Part shown: positions 14,986 through 23,736 of the stretch, piece by piece | Layout of the letters: each line of letters begins with the position of its first letter | How positions within the stretch are numbered: the first letter of the stretch is position 1 | Assembly (NCBI GenBank): GCA_029263125.1 | Contig: JAJCYD010000033.1 | Coordinates: 62,001 to 126,000, forward strand | DNA: 64,000 nucleotides | Reading direction: 5' to 3' | From: Solirubrobacteraceae bacterium | GTDB taxonomy: Bacteria; Actinomycetota; Thermoleophilia; Solirubrobacterales; Solirubrobacteraceae | Program-made: the position numbers and the translations under genes | Notes under the pieces: generated by a model | Seen by the model: only the letters and a program-made list of their open reading frames with translations | What the model was told of the DNA's origin: nothing | Database searches by the model: none

Positions 14986-15336
14986 ATGGCAGCTGGCCCC
15001 CTCGTCACACTGATCATCGTGTGCGTCGCGATCCTCGTGATCGCGGCATTCCTGATCACCGTCGTCATCCTCCTGCATATGGTGGGAGAGCGTCTCACGA
15101 AAATTCTCGGTGCTGTCGGACAGGTCGTGGAGAAGACCGACGGCATCGAGCCGATCATCAGCGAGATCGCGGCGGACCTCCAGGCCGGCGACCGGGCACT
15201 CACGGCCTGCGCTCAGCGCGTCTCGAACCGCTACCCCTCCGAGGAGGAGCTCGACGAGCGCTCCCGGACCCCGGTCGGCGTCGGCGGAGTCAGCTGGCCC
15301 GAGACCAAGCAGGCGCCGTCCTTCCGGAACTACTGA
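14986..15336 (+). CDS. Cassette A protein 5: small single-TM membrane protein
   Basis: 116 residues with a GGAGG ribosome site ending 6 nt before the ATG. The N-terminal TM (LVTLIIVCVAILVIAAFLIT, about 6-25) is followed by a helix GAVGQVVEKTDGIEPIISEI and a charged C-terminal tail. Cassette B protein 5 (44603) has the same TM plus GSVGEIVAKSAPVNGVVDAI, but carries a further ~150-residue low-complexity tail. hypC starts 53 bp downstream, tying the cassette to the hydrogenase operon. Confidence 0.72.
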   Translation: MAAGPLVTLIIVCVAILVIAAFLITVVILLHMVGERLTKILGAVGQVVEKTDGIEPIISEIAADLQAGDRALTACAQRVSNRYPSEEELDERSRTPVGVGGVSWPETKQAPSFRNY

Positions 15337-15388
15337 CGAACGGACGGGCCGGCCGACCCTTGTCATTTCCCGATCGAATGGTGAAGCG

Positions 15389-15667
15389 ATGTGCCTAGCA
15401 ATTCCCGGTCAGATCGTCGAATGGATCGACGTGGAACTGAATATCGCGATGGCGGAGGTGGCCGGCGTGCGGCGCAACGTCAACGTCGCGCTGCTGTCGG
15501 GCACCGAGGATGCGGTGGGGGTCGGCGACTGGGTCCTGATCCACGTGGGCTTTGCGATGTCGAAGATCGACGAGGCCGAGGCTGACGCCACCCGCGAGTT
15601 CCTCGAGGAGCTTGGCGATCCGTACCGCGAGGAGCTCGAAGAGCTTCGCGCAAGCACGATCGAGTAA
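15389..15667 (+). CDS. hypC: HypC, [NiFe]-hydrogenase assembly chaperone
   Basis: 92 residues from ATG 15389. MCLAIPGQIVEW has the essential Cys2 that carries the Fe(CN)2CO unit with HypD. The core AEVAGVRRNVNVALL and GDWVLIHVGFAMSKID are standard. A second, very similar hypC is at 61617, next to hypD and hypE. Two HypC copies may serve different steps or hydrogenases. A candidate SD is weak, so expression may depend on upstream translation. Confidence 0.95.
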   Translation: MCLAIPGQIVEWIDVELNIAMAEVAGVRRNVNVALLSGTEDAVGVGDWVLIHVGFAMSKIDEAEADATREFLEELGDPYREELEELRASTIE

Positions 15668-15775
15668 GGGCCCGAGCATGCAGGCTGCGGTGTCCGGCCG
15701 CCGTCTCGCGGCGCCCGACGCCGCACGCGATGCTCGACGGGTTGGCGCCCGCGTGCGCGCGCGCGTCGGCTGGCA

Positions 15776-16210
15776 TCACGATCCGGCGGCCGGGCCGGCC
15801 TCGCCCTCCTCGCCCTCCTCGCCATCCTCGCCATCCTCGCGTGACTCGGCGGGGCGTGGCCTACGCGTGTAAGCCTGCAGGAACACGTCGTGGACGTCCC
15901 GCGTGGCAGCGATCAGACCCGCGGTCTCGGCGAGCATCCTGCGGCCCTGGGCGGTGAGCCGGTACAGGCGCCGCGGCGGTCCCGCCCTAGCCGGCATCCA
16001 GCGGGATTCGACCCACGCATTGCGCTCGAGCCTTCTCAGCGTTCGGTACACCGCTGAGGAGTCGATGGCGACGCGGTGGCGTTCCAATGCACGCTGCAGC
16101 TCATACCCGTACGTGGCGTTCCCGTCGAGCAAGAGGAGCAACCAGGCTGTCACCAGCTGCTTGTGCGGTCTCAGCGATCGCTGCTCAGGAGGCGGGGGTG
16201 GCAAGTCCAT
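15776..16210 (-). CDS. PadR family transcriptional regulator with acidic repeat tail
   Basis: 144 residues from ATG 16210. The winged helix is evident: HKQLVTAWLLLLLDGNATYG, YELQRALERHRVAIDSSAVY, RTLRRLERNAWVESR and RRLYRLTAQGRRML. The last residues are a Gly-Glu-Asp repeat (EDGEDGEEGEEGEAG) encoded by a 9-bp tandem repeat. It ends 108 bp from hypC, convergent with the hydrogenase operon. It could repress that operon or its own promoter at 16353-16383; no target is proven. Confidence 0.85.
   Translation of the reverse strand: MDLPPPPPEQRSLRPHKQLVTAWLLLLLDGNATYGYELQRALERHRVAIDSSAVYRTLRRLERNAWVESRWMPARAGPPRRLYRLTAQGRRMLAETAGLIAATRDVHDVFLQAYTRRPRPAESREDGEDGEEGEEGEAGPAAGS
15801..15840. repeat. 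9-bp tandem repeat encoding an acidic tail
   Basis: Four and a half copies of TCGCC(C/A)TCC. It lies inside the 3' end of the PadR gene and encodes the Gly-Glu-Asp run. Such repeats are prone to copy-number change. Confidence 0.8.
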
Positions 16211-16352
16211 GGTCGGAGGGTCGGCGCGACGGTCACGCAAGCGAACGAACGTGCGCGGTTCACGGCCCGTGGCACAGCGTGAACCACGGGCCGCGACCAC
16301 GCTCCCAACGCCATGGCGTGCGCTGGATCGGGGGAGGGGGGGGAGCCACATA

Positions 16353-16383
16353 CATATATGCCAAAAACATCTACCGAGGTCAA
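16353..16383 (-). promoter_or_regulatory. Promoter of the PadR gene
   Basis: On the minus strand TTGACC (16383-16378) is followed 18-19 bp later by ATATAT/TATATG (16359-16353). It sits in an AT-rich island in the otherwise GC-rich 16211-16522 gap, about 145 bp upstream of the PadR start. The island also holds a CACATACATATATG block. The rest of the gap shows no gene. Confidence 0.55.
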
Positions 16384-16522
16384 GGGCAACACCCGAAGAA
16401 CCCCGATGCTCTCGCAGGAGGCGAGACGGTCTTGTGCGCACCTCGTGCCGACCCTGGGTGCGTTGGCCGGCGCGCCTCGCGGGCTGACCGGGCGGGCCCG
16501 TGAGGCCGGCGTTCGTCGCACG

Positions 16523-18121
16523 TCAAGCCGCGCGCTTGCGCCCTATCGCCTGGCGCAGCGCCACGCCGCCACCGAGCAGGATCAGGACGATGCCGCCGGC
16601 CAGCAGTCCGGTCTTCGCGGCGCTCGACAGGCGCGGGGGATCATTGAACGCCACGACCCCGCGTGCGAGATCCTGCTTGGCCGTCTTGACGCTGCCTCCC
16701 CGGGTGTCCGTCCAGACGGCGTACGCACGGGTGTCGGTGGACAGCAGGCCCAGCCTGCTGCCGATGTCCGGCAGCTTGCGCTCGACGCCGGTCCCGATCC
16801 TCGAGCTGAACGCTCGGTCGGAAACGGTCACGTGGGGCTCGAACGTCTTGCCCGCGTCAAATGACGACTGCATCGACACCTGGTTGAGGACGTTCGTGCG
16901 GTCCGCGCGGCGGTCGTAGTAGACGACGTCCAGACGTCCGTCGGATGCGACGGACAGCTGTGGCAGGTACTGCGCCGTCCCGTCACCCTTGGCCGTGTCG
17001 TTGACGCGTACCGGGGCACTCCAGGTGTCGGCCTTCTGCGGCAGCGACCAGAGGCGCACATCGGCGTCACCGTCGCGACCGTCCTGGAAGGCAACGTATA
17101 CCTCGCCGCTGTCCCGATCGACGGCCAGCGCGGGAGACGGCGGCGTGAAGACGACGAATCGCTCGGTGGGCGTGATCGCGTCGTCGACGACCGACTCCTT
17201 CCACGTCGCGCCATTGTCGGTCGATCGGGCGAGCACGAGCTGCCACGTGCCGTCATACGGCGGGCCACCCTGGCCACGGTGCCCGCCGCCATAGTCGAGC
17301 GCGTCATCGCCGAGATCGAGATACAGGACGTTCAGCTCGCCTGGCTCCTTGCCGACGGCCGCGGACGGGGCGACGACGCGCTGGCGCGACGAGCTGCTGA
17401 CGCGAGACGGCTCGGTCCAGTTGACACCGCCGTCGTCGGAGCGCACGGCCATGATCGGGTTGCCGGTGTTTGAGAACTGGTACAGGCCGAGCTCGTCGGC
17501 CTTCACCCACGTCAGGAAGATGCGCTTCGGTGCGGTCGGATCCGCCGTCAGCCGGACCTGGAAGGCCCTGCGGCCCAGCGGGGTCTGCACCGGCGCCTGG
17601 AGGGTCTTGCCGCCGTCGGTCGAGCGGCTGATCCAGACGGCGTCCGGTGCGTTGGCGCGACCCTTGAGCGTCACGTAGGAGACGAACAGCGAGCCGTCGG
17701 CAGAGAACGCGGCGTCGGGGGCGAAGCACGCGCCGGTGTCTCCCGGCGGCGCGGGAATCGGCGTCTGCGTCCAGCGGCCGCCGCCGTCGAAGGAGACATG
17801 CAGCGAGCAGGAGTACGCGGGGGAGTCGATGCGGGCCGCGGTGGCAAGGTTGTTCTCGTCGACGGGGTTGCGGATCAGCGTCGGCGAGTTGTTGGCGCTC
17901 AGATCGCGCGGGTTGGAGGCGCCGTCGTTGATGGCGATGTTGGCTCCCAGAGCCCGTGCCTCGCGCGGCGTGTCATAGGAGGAGGAGACGATGATCGCCC
18001 CGATCCCCGCCGCGATCAGCGCGACCGCGACGACCAGCAGCGGCAGCATCTGTCCGCCGCCGCTGGATCCGCTGCGCTGCTGCTTGTTGGATGTCGGTCG
18101 CCACCGGGACGTAGTGCTCAT
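16523..18121 (-). CDS. Membrane-anchored BNR/sialidase-like beta-propeller protein
   Basis: 532 residues from ATG 18121, overlapping the upstream stop by 4 bp. An N-terminal signal anchor (LPLLVVAVALIAAGIGAIIV) follows a basic start. The body has repeated Asp-box-like units (SFDGGGRW, STDGGKT, SDDGGVNW, STDNGATW and SSFDAGKTF), the mark of the exo-sialidase/BNR propeller fold. A C-terminal TM (LLAGGIVLILLGGGVALRQA) with a Lys/Arg tail anchors it again. Asp boxes are structural, so glycosidase activity cannot be assumed. It probably acts on the cell surface with the FG-GAP/RTX protein encoded just upstream. Confidence 0.82.
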   Translation of the reverse strand: MSTTSRWRPTSNKQQRSGSSGGGQMLPLLVVAVALIAAGIGAIIVSSSYDTPREARALGANIAINDGASNPRDLSANNSPTLIRNPVDENNLATAARIDSPAYSCSLHVSFDGGGRWTQTPIPAPPGDTGACFAPDAAFSADGSLFVSYVTLKGRANAPDAVWISRSTDGGKTLQAPVQTPLGRRAFQVRLTADPTAPKRIFLTWVKADELGLYQFSNTGNPIMAVRSDDGGVNWTEPSRVSSSSRQRVVAPSAAVGKEPGELNVLYLDLGDDALDYGGGHRGQGGPPYDGTWQLVLARSTDNGATWKESVVDDAITPTERFVVFTPPSPALAVDRDSGEVYVAFQDGRDGDADVRLWSLPQKADTWSAPVRVNDTAKGDGTAQYLPQLSVASDGRLDVVYYDRRADRTNVLNQVSMQSSFDAGKTFEPHVTVSDRAFSSRIGTGVERKLPDIGSRLGLLSTDTRAYAVWTDTRGGSVKTAKQDLARGVVAFNDPPRLSSAAKTGLLAGGIVLILLGGGVALRQAIGRKRAA

Positions 18122-20667
18122 CGCTTCGTCCCCCTGCTGGTGGTCGATGTGCTGCGCTGCGTGCTGCGGGTAGCCTTCTTCGGAAGCGTGGATCGATACT
18201 TGATCTTGCCCCCGAACGTGACGATCTCGCACCCGTTGAGCCGGTCATAGCTGTCGGCCCGCACACGGTCGCGACCGCGGCCGCAGATGATCCGGTCTCG
18301 CTCACCGTCGCGTGCGTCGATCGAGTCGTTGCCGGCGCCGCCGTCGATGACGTCACGGCCGCCGCTGCCGACCAGGCGATCCTTGCCCGACTCGCCGAAG
18401 AGCCGATCGGCGTCCGGGCCGCCGTAGAGGCCATCGTTGCCCGGTCCTCCGGCGAGCAGATCGCGACCGTGACCGCCCCTGAGCCTGTCGTTCCCCGTTC
18501 CGCCGTAGAGCTTGTCGCGCTCGTCGTTGCCGTCGAGGCGGTCGGCGCCCGAACCTCCCACGAGGGTGTCGTTGTCGTCTCCGCCATACAGGCGGTCGTT
18601 GCCCTTGCCGCCGTCGATGCAGTCGACGCCCTGAAAGCCCGAGATGCTGTCGTTGCCGCCGAAGCCGAAGATCTCGTCACCGGCGATCGTTCCTCGGATG
18701 CGTTCCCCGTTGTCGGTACCAATCGTCCGGTTGACGCAGTCGCCTGGCGCCAGCGCGACGTCGGCCGCGGCGGCTGGTGGGCCGGCCGCCGGGGCGGCGG
18801 GCGGGGCGGCAGGCCCGGTCACCACCGGCGCGGGCGCGGTCGGCGGCGCCGGCGGGGCGGAGTTGTCGCTGCGGAAGATCCACGCGCGACCTCCCCCGCC
18901 GTAGGAGACCCCGTCAATCTCGACGTCGGCGATGTACGCCGAGGACGCGAAGTCGATGAAGCCGTCGCGGTTGAGGTCGCCCATCGGGATCAACCCGACT
19001 CCGAATCCGTCACCGCGCACACCGTCAGGGTGGGGGATCGTCATGAGGTTCGTCCCCGTCTGGATGTTCACGAAGTGCAGGTCGGCGAGGACGTTGTTGG
19101 CCGCCTCGGTGAACGGATCGAAGCGGAAACCGCCGACGAGCAACTCGTTGGCGGGGGCGCTGGGCCCGTCGACCAAGTTGCCGACGCCCGTGAACGCTCC
19201 GCCGAAGTTGCCGCCGACCTCGGGTGTCGGATCGGTCATGCTCGCGAACTGCCAGCTGCCGCTGGCGCCGCCGCCGCCGCCGACGGCGTTGAAGGCCCAG
19301 ATCTTGCCGTCATCGGTCTTGCGGGCGTTCTGCAGCGCTGCCGGCAGCAAAATGTCCGGTGCGGTCGACGCGCCGAGGTCGCCGACCGCGCGGCCACCGT
19401 TGAAGGAGCCGCTGAACTGCGTCAGCTTCTGAACCTCGGGGTGCGTGACCGCGACCGTGCCGCTGCGGGTCTGGTGGATCGCACCTGTGGCTCCCTTGAA
19501 GACGAAGGCCGCCCCGACGTTGTCAAAGCCGATCCCCGGTGAGCCGAGCGGGTAGTCCATGTTGCGCGCGGCGATCGTGAACTCCGGCGCACAGGACGCC
19601 GCCCCCGGGGTCGCGAAGCAGTCCACCTTGGTGACGTCGGTGTCGACGTCGCCAAGACGGTAGAGGTTGCCGCCGAACTCGCCGCTGCTCGTCTGCGAGA
19701 GCGGGTTCTGCATCGCGTAGAGGGCCTCGTCGAGAATCGCCTTCGGGTCCGTGCCGGCGATCTTGCCGCTGTACGCCCAGGCCTTGCCGCTCCTGCACGA
19801 TGCCACTGAGGACTCCGCGCAGACCGAGCCCGCGACCGCCTGGGCGGGCGTCTCAGCAAAGTTGCGTGCCGTCACGACGATGTCCGCGACGCCGTCGCCG
19901 TTGAGATCGCCGATACGGCTGGCCAGCGGCGTGGCGGGACACGGCCCGACGCCGTTGTTGTTGTTCTCTGCGGCCGATCCGGCGCACGGCGCCATCGACT
20001 GCGGCGAGGCCATCACGCGGCCGAAGTGCGAGCCGGCCTCCAGGGTCTTCTGGGCGATGCGGTCTGCCTTGGGCATGTCGACGCGCTTGAGGACCGCTCG
20101 CGTCTTGCCGTCGATGATGTAGCCGCGACCGAGCGCCGGATCGTCGTTGGTGGCCTCGATCGAGGGATCGTCGGCGTTGACGCGCTTGCTGCGTGAGCCG
20201 ACGATGATCTCGGGAATCCCGTCCGGCTCGCCGACCGCCGCCGCGTCGCAGATCGCATCGGCGTCGTTGCCGTCACCGCCTGGGCAGCTGCCGATGTCGG
20301 GCATGGTCTCGACGTACACGAATGCGAGGATCGGGTCGGAGCCACCGGGATTGAGCTCGGGCGGCCTGATCGTGTCGATATGGGCGCCGGTCGCGCCGTC
20401 GAAGACGAAGACACCGGTCTGCGTTGGGTCCTGAGACTGGGCGACGAGCAGGTCGAGCTTGCCGTCGCCGGTGAGGTCGGCGCTGGCGATGCCCCAGCCG
20501 AACGACCCGCCGTCCCGTGGCGCCGGCGAGTCGATGGTCTGGGCATTGAACGTGCGCGGCAGGCCGGGGGCCTGAGCGGCGCTCGTGGCGACCGGAAGCG
20601 CGACGAGGACGAGTGCGGCGACGGGAAGAAGGCTCAACCGTCGGCGAATTCCGTTTCGAGTGGGCAT
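18118..20667 (-). CDS. Secreted FG-GAP repeat protein with C-terminal RTX (hemolysin-type) calcium repeats
   Basis: 849 residues from ATG 20667. A signal peptide (LSLLPVAALVLVALPVATSA) is followed by FG-GAP/integrin-alpha-like blades with calcium-binding loops such as SADLTGDGKLDLLVA, GDLNGDGVADIVVTA and GDLNRDGFIDFASSA. A Pro/Ala linker then leads to about ten RTX-type nonapeptides (GGKGNDRLYGG, GGSGADRLDGN, GGAGNDSIDA). Pairing an integrin-like propeller with RTX repeats in one secreted protein suggests a calcium-stabilised surface adhesin or sensor. No type I secretion genes are in the window. Confidence 0.85.
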   Translation of the reverse strand: MPTRNGIRRRLSLLPVAALVLVALPVATSAAQAPGLPRTFNAQTIDSPAPRDGGSFGWGIASADLTGDGKLDLLVAQSQDPTQTGVFVFDGATGAHIDTIRPPELNPGGSDPILAFVYVETMPDIGSCPGGDGNDADAICDAAAVGEPDGIPEIIVGSRSKRVNADDPSIEATNDDPALGRGYIIDGKTRAVLKRVDMPKADRIAQKTLEAGSHFGRVMASPQSMAPCAGSAAENNNNGVGPCPATPLASRIGDLNGDGVADIVVTARNFAETPAQAVAGSVCAESSVASCRSGKAWAYSGKIAGTDPKAILDEALYAMQNPLSQTSSGEFGGNLYRLGDVDTDVTKVDCFATPGAASCAPEFTIAARNMDYPLGSPGIGFDNVGAAFVFKGATGAIHQTRSGTVAVTHPEVQKLTQFSGSFNGGRAVGDLGASTAPDILLPAALQNARKTDDGKIWAFNAVGGGGGASGSWQFASMTDPTPEVGGNFGGAFTGVGNLVDGPSAPANELLVGGFRFDPFTEAANNVLADLHFVNIQTGTNLMTIPHPDGVRGDGFGVGLIPMGDLNRDGFIDFASSAYIADVEIDGVSYGGGGRAWIFRSDNSAPPAPPTAPAPVVTGPAAPPAAPAAGPPAAAADVALAPGDCVNRTIGTDNGERIRGTIAGDEIFGFGGNDSISGFQGVDCIDGGKGNDRLYGGDDNDTLVGGSGADRLDGNDERDKLYGGTGNDRLRGGHGRDLLAGGPGNDGLYGGPDADRLFGESGKDRLVGSGGRDVIDGGAGNDSIDARDGERDRIICGRGRDRVRADSYDRLNGCEIVTFGGKIKYRSTLPKKATRSTQRSTSTTSRGTKR

Positions 20668-20802
20668 GGTGATGACAGTATTCCGATCTAGGTGTCGACG
20701 CAATAGAGTCTGACAACAGTTACCGCGGGACTCGGGTCACGGGAGGGCGGAGAAGGCTGAGGATCCGGCGGCCGGGAGCTCGCGACGTAGCAGCGGAACG
20801 AC

Positions 20803-20829
20803 GCGGGGCCGGCGAAACGCCGGCCCCGC
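20803..20829 (-). terminator. Strong GC hairpin after the surface-protein gene
   Basis: A perfect 12-bp stem (arms at 20803-20814 and 20818-20829) with an AAA loop, 27 bp beyond the stop of the gene ending at 20856. Only a few T residues follow on the minus strand, so it is an imperfect intrinsic terminator. Confidence 0.55.
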
Positions 20830-20855
20830 TGAACGTCGAGCTATCGCAGCATCGG

Positions 20856-21806
20856 TCAGGCGGGACGACGCCTGCGGACCTCTGCGGCCGTGAGGCCGGC
20901 GACGAGCGAGACCAGGCCGAAGGCCAGCAGCCCGATGCCCAGCCCGAGGCCCGATCCGGCGCCACCCTGCGGAGCGCCCGCGACGGCGCCCATCAGGGAC
21001 GGCGTGCGACCCGGCTCGTAGTTGCTGAACAGGTCGCTCAGCGCTGCCTGCTCGGCCGGAGCCGCAACGGGCGGTGTGGTGGCGGTCCGCTTCGTCGAAC
21101 CCGAACCCGAACCCGAACGCGACGTGCCAGTGGCCGCGGCCGGCGCGGGTGCGAACGTCGTGGACGGCGCCGCCTGAGCGGTTGAGCCCGAGAACACCTG
21201 CTGGCCGCCGGAGGACGTCGCCGTCGTCGTGGCGGTGCTCCTCGAAGCGCGAGGCGAAGCCGTCGAGGGCGTTGCCCGGGTGGAGCGCTCGCCCGACGCC
21301 GGCGCCTGGCTGCGAGCGATGCTCGGCGCCTTGAACTTCGGCGCTGTCGCCTTCGTCGCCGGGCCCGCGGGTGCGGACGCTGCCGGCGCGCTCGGCGCGG
21401 CGGCAGTAGGCGCCGCTGCCGCGGAGGGAGCCGGTTGGGCCGGGGCGGCGACCGAGAAGGACGTCGGCGCGAAGCCACCGGTCGGACGCGATGCGGTGAT
21501 CGTGTAGTTGCCCGGGGCCGAAGGCGCGACGAGGCCCTTGTAGACGAATCCGCCGCCTCCGGAGGCCTTGACGGTTCCAGAGCCCGAAGGCCCGCTCACC
21601 GCGATGTTGGCGTTGGGCACGAAGTAGGAGCCGTAGACCGTGATGGCGGCTCCGGGCTGGTAGGTCGACTTGTCCAACGACACGTGCGCCTGTGGATTGC
21701 AGGCGTAGGCAATGGCTGCCGGCACGACGAACAGCGCCGCCACCATCGTGATGATGCTGGCGCGGCGTCTGCGCACCACGCCTGAGAACCCGGCTGACGG
21801 GGACAC
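20856..21806 (-). CDS. Secreted Ala/Ser/Pro-rich surface protein with C-terminal membrane anchor
   Basis: 316 residues from GTG 21806 with an AGAGGAG ribosome site. A signal peptide (ASIITMVAALFVVPAAIAYA) precedes a single Cys (ACNPQAHV) and an Ig-like region (VSLDKSTYQPGAAITVYGSY, ASGGGGFVYKGLV). The middle 150 residues are a low-complexity Ala/Pro/Ser/Thr stalk, and the end has a TM (LGLGIGLLAFGLVSLVAG) plus RRRRPA. The design is that of a stalked wall-spanning protein. No enzyme motif. Confidence 0.75.
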   Translation of the reverse strand: MSPSAGFSGVVRRRRASIITMVAALFVVPAAIAYACNPQAHVSLDKSTYQPGAAITVYGSYFVPNANIAVSGPSGSGTVKASGGGGFVYKGLVAPSAPGNYTITASRPTGGFAPTSFSVAAPAQPAPSAAAAPTAAAPSAPAASAPAGPATKATAPKFKAPSIARSQAPASGERSTRATPSTASPRASRSTATTTATSSGGQQVFSGSTAQAAPSTTFAPAPAAATGTSRSGSGSGSTKRTATTPPVAAPAEQAALSDLFSNYEPGRTPSLMGAVAGAPQGGAGSGLGLGIGLLAFGLVSLVAGLTAAEVRRRRPA

Positions 21807-22004
21807 GGCACACTCCTCTGTGGAAGAACCCGATTGATCGCCCGATGGGCGGACCTCAAGCGAACATACAGCAACATGTGGGCAACATCTAGTCTTAATG
21901 TATGTAGCGTCGCATCAGCTATCCGTCGGGAGGTGGCCGCACACGTCGTGGGCGGACGTCGCTCCCGTGCTTGAGGAGCACGAGCCGGGCTATCGTGCTC
22001 GCCC

Positions 22005-23690
22005 GTGATGCGCCGCCGGCTCACCCTTCTCGCCGTGGCGCTGCTCTGTGCTCTGGGTGGCGCGCACAGTGCTTCGGCGCAGTCGACCTCGACGCTGCGC
22101 ATCGCCATTCCGGGCGAGGACGGCAGCCTGACGCCGTACACCTTCGAGTCCGGCTATGCGCTCATGTCGCTCGTCTACGACACGCTGACCTGGCGCGATG
22201 CCAGCGGTGTCGCGCGGCCGTGGCTCGCGCGGAGCATCAAGCGAGACCCGGCCAACAGGTTCGTCGACGTGCGGCTGCGCTCAGGCGTGCGCTGGCATGA
22301 CGGCAGGCCCCTGACGGCCGGCGACGTCGCCTTCACGTACGCGTTCATGGCGCGGCGTCGCAATCCACGCTTCACGCCGCAGCTCCAGGACATCCAGGAC
22401 GTCAAGGCCATCGGGGAGCTGAGCGTGCGTTTCACGCTTCGTCGCGCCTCGCTCGGGTTCAGCGATCAGCCGCTCGCCGACGTGCCGATCCTGCCGCGCC
22501 ACCTGTGGGAGGGCCTGGCGCAAGGGCGGCTCGCGCCGGCCGGCCTACCTGTCGGCACCGGCCCCTACCGGTTGGTGAGCCATGAGCGGGGGGCGAGCTA
22601 CCGCTTGCAGGCCAACTCCCGCTACTTCCGCGGCGCGCCGACCGTCCGGCGGATCGACGTGCCGATCATCGGCAGCGAGGATGGGCTCTTCACCGCGCTG
22701 CGCCGTGGCCAGATCGATGCCGCGCCGGTCACGGTGCCACCGGGCAGGAGCCCGCGAAGCCCGCCCGGCGTGCGGTTCTCCGACGAGATCTCCTACTCGG
22801 GGACCATGCTGCTGTTCAACGTGCGCCGGCCGCCGTTCAGTCGCGGCCCGGCGCGGCGCGCCGTCGCGCGCGCTCTGGATCTCAAGGCGATCACGGGCAA
22901 CGCGGCGGGTGTCGACGGCGCCTCGGTGCCGGCCGACCGCGGCGTCCTGCACCCGAGGTCGCGGTGGGCCGGCGCCGGCGTCCTGCACCGCTTCGATCCC
23001 GACGCCGCCCGCCTCGCGTTCTCCGAGCAGGGGATCGGCGCGTTTCGCGTCGCCGCGCCGCGCAACGATCCGGTGCGTCTCGCCGCCGGGGAGCGCGTGG
23101 TGCGCGCCCTGGTAGCCGCCGGCGCCTCCGCCCGCCTGGTCACGCTCGCTCCGGCCGAGCTCGACCGAGCGCTTGGGCGCGGCGGGTCACCGGCGACCTT
23201 CGACGCAGCGATCGTCGGCATTCCGGCGCTGGCATCCGACGACCCCGCATATCTGCGGGCGGTCTTCGGTGACTTGAGTGGTGCACCGCTCAACGACGGC
23301 GGCTACCGCAGTTCGGCGTTCGACGATCTCGCGTCGCGCGCCGCCTCCGCCACGACCGACCGCCGCCGGCGCGACCTCGTAAACCAGCAGCTGCGGCTGC
23401 TTGCCCGCGAGCTGCCCGCCGTGCCGCTGCTGTTCGGGGGCGGCACGTTCGCGTATCGCCCGGTGGCGTATGACCGCTGGGTCAGCATCCGCGGAAGCGG
23501 CATCCTCGACAAGCGCTCGTTCCTCTCGGGCGAGGTCGTTCCGGGGCGACAAGCACCGGCGAGCGCCGCACCGCGGGACCTGCTCGACCGAAGCCCGGAT
23601 GAGAACTTCTCGCTGCTGCCGCTGATCATCGGCGTTCTCGTGCTGTTGATCGCGGGGGCCGGCTGGTGGGTTCGCCGCACCCGCCGATGA
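22005..23690 (+). CDS. ABC transporter solute-binding protein, family 5 (peptide/nickel type), C-terminally anchored
   Basis: 561 residues from GTG 22005 (ATG 22008 is the alternative). A signal peptide (LTLLAVALLCALGGAHSASA) is followed by the family 5 fold: SLVYDTLTWRD, VRLRSGVRWHDGRPLTAGDV, ILPRHLWEG, GTGPYRLVSHERG and YFRGAPTVRRIDV. Unusually, a TM segment (LLPLIIGVLVLLIAGAGWWV) with an Arg tail ends the protein, so it is membrane-tethered rather than a lipoprotein. Ligands of this family include oligopeptides and nickel chelates. No permease or ATPase genes are adjacent, so the ligand is unknown. Nickel would fit the neighbourhood but is speculative. Confidence 0.87.
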   Translation: MMRRRLTLLAVALLCALGGAHSASAQSTSTLRIAIPGEDGSLTPYTFESGYALMSLVYDTLTWRDASGVARPWLARSIKRDPANRFVDVRLRSGVRWHDGRPLTAGDVAFTYAFMARRRNPRFTPQLQDIQDVKAIGELSVRFTLRRASLGFSDQPLADVPILPRHLWEGLAQGRLAPAGLPVGTGPYRLVSHERGASYRLQANSRYFRGAPTVRRIDVPIIGSEDGLFTALRRGQIDAAPVTVPPGRSPRSPPGVRFSDEISYSGTMLLFNVRRPPFSRGPARRAVARALDLKAITGNAAGVDGASVPADRGVLHPRSRWAGAGVLHRFDPDAARLAFSEQGIGAFRVAAPRNDPVRLAAGERVVRALVAAGASARLVTLAPAELDRALGRGGSPATFDAAIVGIPALASDDPAYLRAVFGDLSGAPLNDGGYRSSAFDDLASRAASATTDRRRRDLVNQQLRLLARELPAVPLLFGGGTFAYRPVAYDRWVSIRGSGILDKRSFLSGEVVPGRQAPASAAPRDLLDRSPDENFSLLPLIIGVLVLLIAGAGWWVRRTRR

Positions 23691-23736
23691 GCGAGGCTTG
23701 CCCGCCGCCGACCCCAGTACGTATTCTCCACACATA

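Noticed and set aside
13941-15336. Cassette A as energy-converting hydrogenase membrane subunits or Mce-type proteins
   Set aside because: Each protein has only one TM and no Mce beta-barrel or complex I-like motif; real Ech subunits have many TM helices.
15801-15840. Short tandem repeats as a CRISPR array
   Set aside because: Nine-bp units without spacers, inside a reading frame; no cas genes. No CRISPR array was seen anywhere in the window.
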